This document shows, in pieces, positions 61,143 through 64,000 of a DNA stretch of 64,000 nucleotides. Under the pieces are notes generated by a model. The model was not told the origin of the DNA, searched no databases, and worked only from the letters and a program-made list of their open reading frames with translations. Source of the DNA: Cellulomonas pakistanensis (lineage in GTDB: Bacteria; Actinomycetota; Actinomycetes; Actinomycetales; Cellulomonadaceae); contig NZ_BONO01000008.1 of the NCBI RefSeq assembly GCF_016862755.1, positions 1-64,000 of the forward strand, written 5' to 3'. The position numbers were made by a program, and so were the translations under genes. The stretch's first letter is position 1. The number at the start of each line of letters is the position of its first letter.

Positions 61143-62171
61143 TCAGAGCCAGCCGTTGCGGCGGAACGCGCGGTGCAGCGCCACGCAGGCGCCCGCGATG
61201 ACCGCGAGCACCACGAAGTACCCGTACCGCGTCCCGAGCTCCGGCATGTGCTCGAAGTTCATGCCGTAGACGCCGGCGATCGCGGTCGGCACGAGGGCGA
61301 TGGCCGCCCAGGCCGAGATCTTCCGCATGTCCTCGTTCTGCCGCAGCGCGACCCGGCTCTGCCCGGTCGTGACCCTCGCGGTGTTGGCCTGCAGCACGTC
61401 GGTGAGCTGGCGGTCGACGACCTCGATCTGGTCGACGGCCCGCAGCAGGTGGTCGTGGACGTCGCGGAAGTACGGCTCGGCCGCGGCGGGCACGTGCGGC
61501 ACCTCGCCGGCGGCCAGCCGCTCGAGCGGGCGCTGCAGCGGCAGCATGGCCCGGCGGAACTCCGCGACCTCCTGCTTGAGCTTGTAGATCCGCTCGGAGT
61601 GGTCGTCGTCGCCGGGTCCGAACACCAGCCGCTCGATGTCGTCGACGTCCAGGTCGATGTGCCCGAGCGCGACCTCGTAGGCGTCCACGACCCGGTCGGC
61701 GGTGCGGTACAGGACGCCCGCGGGCCCGAAGTCCTCCTCGGCCGGCACGCCCGCGTCGAGCTCCGCGCGGACCTGGCGCAGCACGCCGCCCTCGCCGTGC
61801 CGGACGGACACGACCGCCTGCGGGCGGAGGAACATCGCGATCTCGGTGATCTCGACGACCTCCACGTGGTCGACGTACCGCACGGGCTTGAGCACGGCGA
61901 ACACGACGTCGTCGTACACCTCGAGCTTGGGCCGCTGGTGGGCGTGCACGGCGTCCTCGACGGCCAGCGACGGCAGCGCGAACTCCTGCGCCACCTCGGC
62001 GATGTCCGCGTCGGTGGGCTCGCGCAGGCCGACCCAGACGTAGCCGTCGGTGGCGTCGGCCGCGTGCGCGGCCTCCCGCAGCGGGACCCGTCCGGGCACC
62101 CGCTCGCCCGCGGTGTAGAGGCCGCAGTCGCCGATCACGGCGTCGGCCCCGGTGCGCTGCACGTCCGTCAC
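61143..62171 (-). CDS. corA: CorA-family magnesium/cobalt channel
   Basis: 342-residue CorA channel. Long cytoplasmic funnel domain (residues 1-280) with EDAVHAHQRPKLEVYDDVVFAVLKPVRY and the stalk-helix region LQRPLERLAAG, then two C-terminal helices. The signature YGMNFEHMPEL (GMN selectivity motif) sits between them. The basic C-terminus HRAFRRNGWL is normal. GTG at 62171 is the likely start. Stands between the long hairpin and the SpoIIE phosphatase gene. Confidence 0.94.
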   Translation of the reverse strand: MTDVQRTGADAVIGDCGLYTAGERVPGRVPLREAAHAADATDGYVWVGLREPTDADIAEVAQEFALPSLAVEDAVHAHQRPKLEVYDDVVFAVLKPVRYVDHVEVVEITEIAMFLRPQAVVSVRHGEGGVLRQVRAELDAGVPAEEDFGPAGVLYRTADRVVDAYEVALGHIDLDVDDIERLVFGPGDDDHSERIYKLKQEVAEFRRAMLPLQRPLERLAAGEVPHVPAAAEPYFRDVHDHLLRAVDQIEVVDRQLTDVLQANTARVTTGQSRVALRQNEDMRKISAWAAIALVPTAIAGVYGMNFEHMPELGTRYGYFVVLAVIAGACVALHRAFRRNGWL

Positions 62172-62227
62172 GCCCTCACGATAGGTCCGCGGGGTCCGAG
62201 CGGCCGCGCGGCACCCGGGGCGGCGGC

Positions 62228-63499
62228 TCAGGCCGAGCGGCGCAGCGCCACGACCGTCACGTCGTCGGGCCGGGCGTCGCTCACGGCCGCCAGGCGCAGC
62301 ACCCGCTGCACGGCCTCGTCCGCGCTCGGGCAGTCGAGCAGCTCGCCGACGAGCAGCGGCACGCACCGCAGCGACCCGTCGAACAGGTCGAGCACCCCGT
62401 CGCTGAACGTCAGCAGCAGGTCGCCGGGCCCCAGGTGCGTCTCGCCGAGGGCGCGGACCGACTCGTCGGTCACGCCCAGCGGCAGGTCCAGGGCGTCGAG
62501 CCGCTGCCACGTGCCGTCGGCCCGCACGACCAGCGTCAGGCCGTGGCCGGCGTCGGCGTACGTGACGCGGCCGGTCGTGGCCTCGAGGCGCGCGTGGAAC
62601 GCGGTCGCGAACAGCCCGGCGCCCGAGAGGTCGGCGTGCAGCACGGCGCCCGCCTGGAGCATCGCGCGGTCCACCGGCTCGCCCTGCGCCGACCCGCGGA
62701 GCACGGCGCGCACGGCGGCGGCGAGGATGGCGGCGGCGGGACCCTTGCCCATGACGTCGGCGAGCGTGACCACCACCCCGTCGTCGGAGGGGTACCAGTC
62801 GTAGAAGTCGCCGCCGACCTGCGAGCTCGGCAGGCAGGCGCCGGCGAGCTCGTAGCCGTCGACCACGGGGGTGTCGCGCGGCAGCAGGCCCATCTGGACC
62901 TCCTGCGCCCGGTCCAGCTCGGCGTCGACGCTGAGCTCCTTGGCGACCCAGTGGGCGAGGTCCGCGAGCAGGGCGGACTGGTCGGCGGTGAACCGGCGCG
63001 GGCGGGTGTCCGCGATGCACAGCGTGCCGAGCAGGCGGCCGTCCGCCCCGACCAGCGGGTGCTCCGCGTAGAACCGCAGGCGCGCGCCGGGTCCGCGGTC
63101 CTCGAGCACCGCGGCGCCGTCGGGGACGGGCGCCGCGGCCGGCGTGCCGGCGACCTCGGCGGGCGCGGCGGGCAGCGGGGCGGGCTCGCCCGCGCCGATG
63201 AGGGAGACGGTGGCGGTGGGCACGTCGAACAGCTGCCGGGCCAGGCGCACCACGCGGTCGAACCGGGGCTCGGTGGCGCCGGTGACGGTGCCGAGGCGCT
63301 CCAGCGCGGCGAGCCGCTGCGCGAGGCTGCGGGCCGCCGGGGCGGAGGCGTCGAGGGGCGCGGTGACGACGGTCGGTGCGGGGCCGTCCGCGGGGCCGAG
63401 GTCGGCGAGCGGGGCGACGGGCGCGGGCACCGGGGCGTCCGCCGGGCCCGCGGGCTCGCGCGGGGCCGGCACCGCCGGGGTGGTCACGCGTGTCGGCAC
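62228..63499 (-). CDS. GAF-domain SpoIIE/RsbU-type protein phosphatase
   Basis: 423-residue PP2C-like serine phosphatase. Residues 1-55 are Ala/Pro-rich, residues 60-190 a GAF sensor domain (RLARQLFDVPTATVSLIGAG...LLGTLCIADTRPRRFTADQ), and residues 205-420 the PPM domain: PSSQVGGDFYDWYPSDDGVVVTLADVMGKGPAAA and LLTFSDGVLD, with the metal-binding aspartates. Such enzymes dephosphorylate STAS anti-sigma antagonists. The STAS gene at 33382 is a possible substrate but is distant. GTG at 63499 follows AGGAGGTGACCG. Confidence 0.92.
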   Translation of the reverse strand: MPTRVTTPAVPAPREPAGPADAPVPAPVAPLADLGPADGPAPTVVTAPLDASAPAARSLAQRLAALERLGTVTGATEPRFDRVVRLARQLFDVPTATVSLIGAGEPAPLPAAPAEVAGTPAAAPVPDGAAVLEDRGPGARLRFYAEHPLVGADGRLLGTLCIADTRPRRFTADQSALLADLAHWVAKELSVDAELDRAQEVQMGLLPRDTPVVDGYELAGACLPSSQVGGDFYDWYPSDDGVVVTLADVMGKGPAAAILAAAVRAVLRGSAQGEPVDRAMLQAGAVLHADLSGAGLFATAFHARLEATTGRVTYADAGHGLTLVVRADGTWQRLDALDLPLGVTDESVRALGETHLGPGDLLLTFSDGVLDLFDGSLRCVPLLVGELLDCPSADEAVQRVLRLAAVSDARPDDVTVVALRRSA

Positions 63500-63641
63500 C
63501 GGTCACCTCCTGACGTGTGCGCGTCGATCCTGTCCCCCGGTACATCGGCATCTCCGGCCGCGGGATGAGCCCGGCGGTGGTGTGGCGGCGCACTCACACG
63601 GGACGCACAGCCGGGCCGGGGCGACGCGCGCGGCCGGGCCG

Positions 63642-64000
63642 TCAGCCCGCGGCGCCCGCCAGCACCGCGTCCCGGGCCAGCAGCAGCGCCCCCCGGGCCG
63701 GTGCCCCCGCCCCGAGCCGCCCCGCCACGACGTCGACCACCGCGCCCGCCGTCACGGCCGTGCGCTCGGCGAGCACCTCGCGCAGCGGGTCCAGCAGCAC
63801 GTCGCCCGCCGCGGCCAGCGCGCCGCCGACCACGAGCACGTCGGGGTCGAGCACGGTGCACACCGACGCCAGCGCGGTGCCGAGGTGCCGGCCGACGTCG
63901 GACAGCACCCGCCGGCAGCCCGGGTCACCGGCCGCGGCCAGTGCGAGCAGCTCCGGGACGGTCAGCGGCCCGTGGCTCGCGGCCAGCAGCTCGAGGACGG
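63642..64000 (-). CDS. ROK-family protein, C-terminal fragment at window edge
   Basis: The frame is open to the end of the window, so only the last 119 residues are seen. VLELLAASHG..LTVPELLALAAAGDPGCRRVLSDVGRHLGTALASVCTVLDPDVLVVGG matches the C-terminus of ROK kinases and repressors (GDPxARRVL, LDPDVVVLGG). Whether an N-terminal HTH domain is present cannot be seen; it could be glucokinase or a NagC/XylR-type sugar repressor. The position next to sugar genes is suggestive only. Confidence 0.85.
   Translation of the reverse strand, partial: VLELLAASHGPLTVPELLALAAAGDPGCRRVLSDVGRHLGTALASVCTVLDPDVLVVGGALAAAGDVLLDPLREVLAERTAVTAGAVVDVVAGRLGAGAPARGALLLARDAVLAGAAG

Overview
This is a chromosomal window from a very high-GC actinobacterium. 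GTG starts are frequent, adjacent genes often overlap by 4 or 8 bases (GTGA/ATGA), and the compact Tad locus next to a DECH-box helicase is the arrangement known from actinobacteria. The gene content fits a sugar-degrading facultative anaerobe: GH1 beta-glucosidase with its own ABC importer, arabinose catabolism, class III ribonucleotide reductase, acetyl-CoA synthetase, formate/nitrite channel and malic enzyme. A Cellulomonadaceae-like host is my inference. I saw no rRNA, tRNA, CRISPR array, transposase or integrase.

Layout. 1-2.3 kb: MFS exporter divergent from a LysR regulator. 2.3-7.9 kb: LacI regulator divergent from a carbohydrate ABC importer and a GH1 glycosidase, with twin operators between them. 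8.1-17.3 kb, minus strand: TcyP-type cystine symporter preceded by a Cys-codon leader peptide, acetyl-CoA synthetase, a collagen-like membrane protein, a formate/nitrite transporter, a 23S rRNA methyltransferase and malic enzyme. 17.5-27.9 kb: the 'helicase/secretion neighbourhood' Tad locus, consisting of a degenerate Fic protein, a HAD-IB phosphatase, a CpaE-like protein, TadA, TadB, TadC, a pilin-like peptide, two TadE-like proteins and the DECH helicase. 27.9-30.5 kb: 5-oxoprolinase PxpA and a fused PxpB-PxpC. 30.6-33.7 kb: anaerobic nrdD-nrdG with paired NrdR boxes and a DevR-like palindrome, then a STAS anti-anti-sigma factor. 34.0-36.9 kb: a frameshifted secreted protein, a putative anti-sigma protein with a duplicated exported domain, and an ECF sigma factor. 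37.2-42.3 kb: H+-pyrophosphatase, lipoprotein, histidine phosphatase and methyltransferase. 42.5-48.8 kb: an operon of two HlyD-type adaptors, a MacB-type ABC transporter and a DUF5666 lipoprotein.

48.9-50.1 kb holds an AbiF-type HEPN abortive-infection gene directly behind a structured RNA with its own U-tract terminator. A 24-bp direct repeat, copied from the upstream operon's terminator, flanks the pair. This is the most interesting accessory element in the window.

50.1-51.4 kb: ynfA and proC. 51.4-61.0 kb: an arabinose regulon with a LacI regulator, araB-araD-araA and a ChvE/MmsAB-type sugar importer. Near-identical LacI-type operators stand before araB and before the importer. 61.1-64 kb, minus strand: CorA, a GAF-SpoIIE phosphatase and the C-terminal part of a ROK protein cut by the window edge.

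Regulatory themes visible in the DNA are LacI operators with an AGCGC-type centre, oxygen/deoxynucleotide control at nrdDG, cysteine attenuation at tcyP, and a set of unusually long intergenic hairpins.
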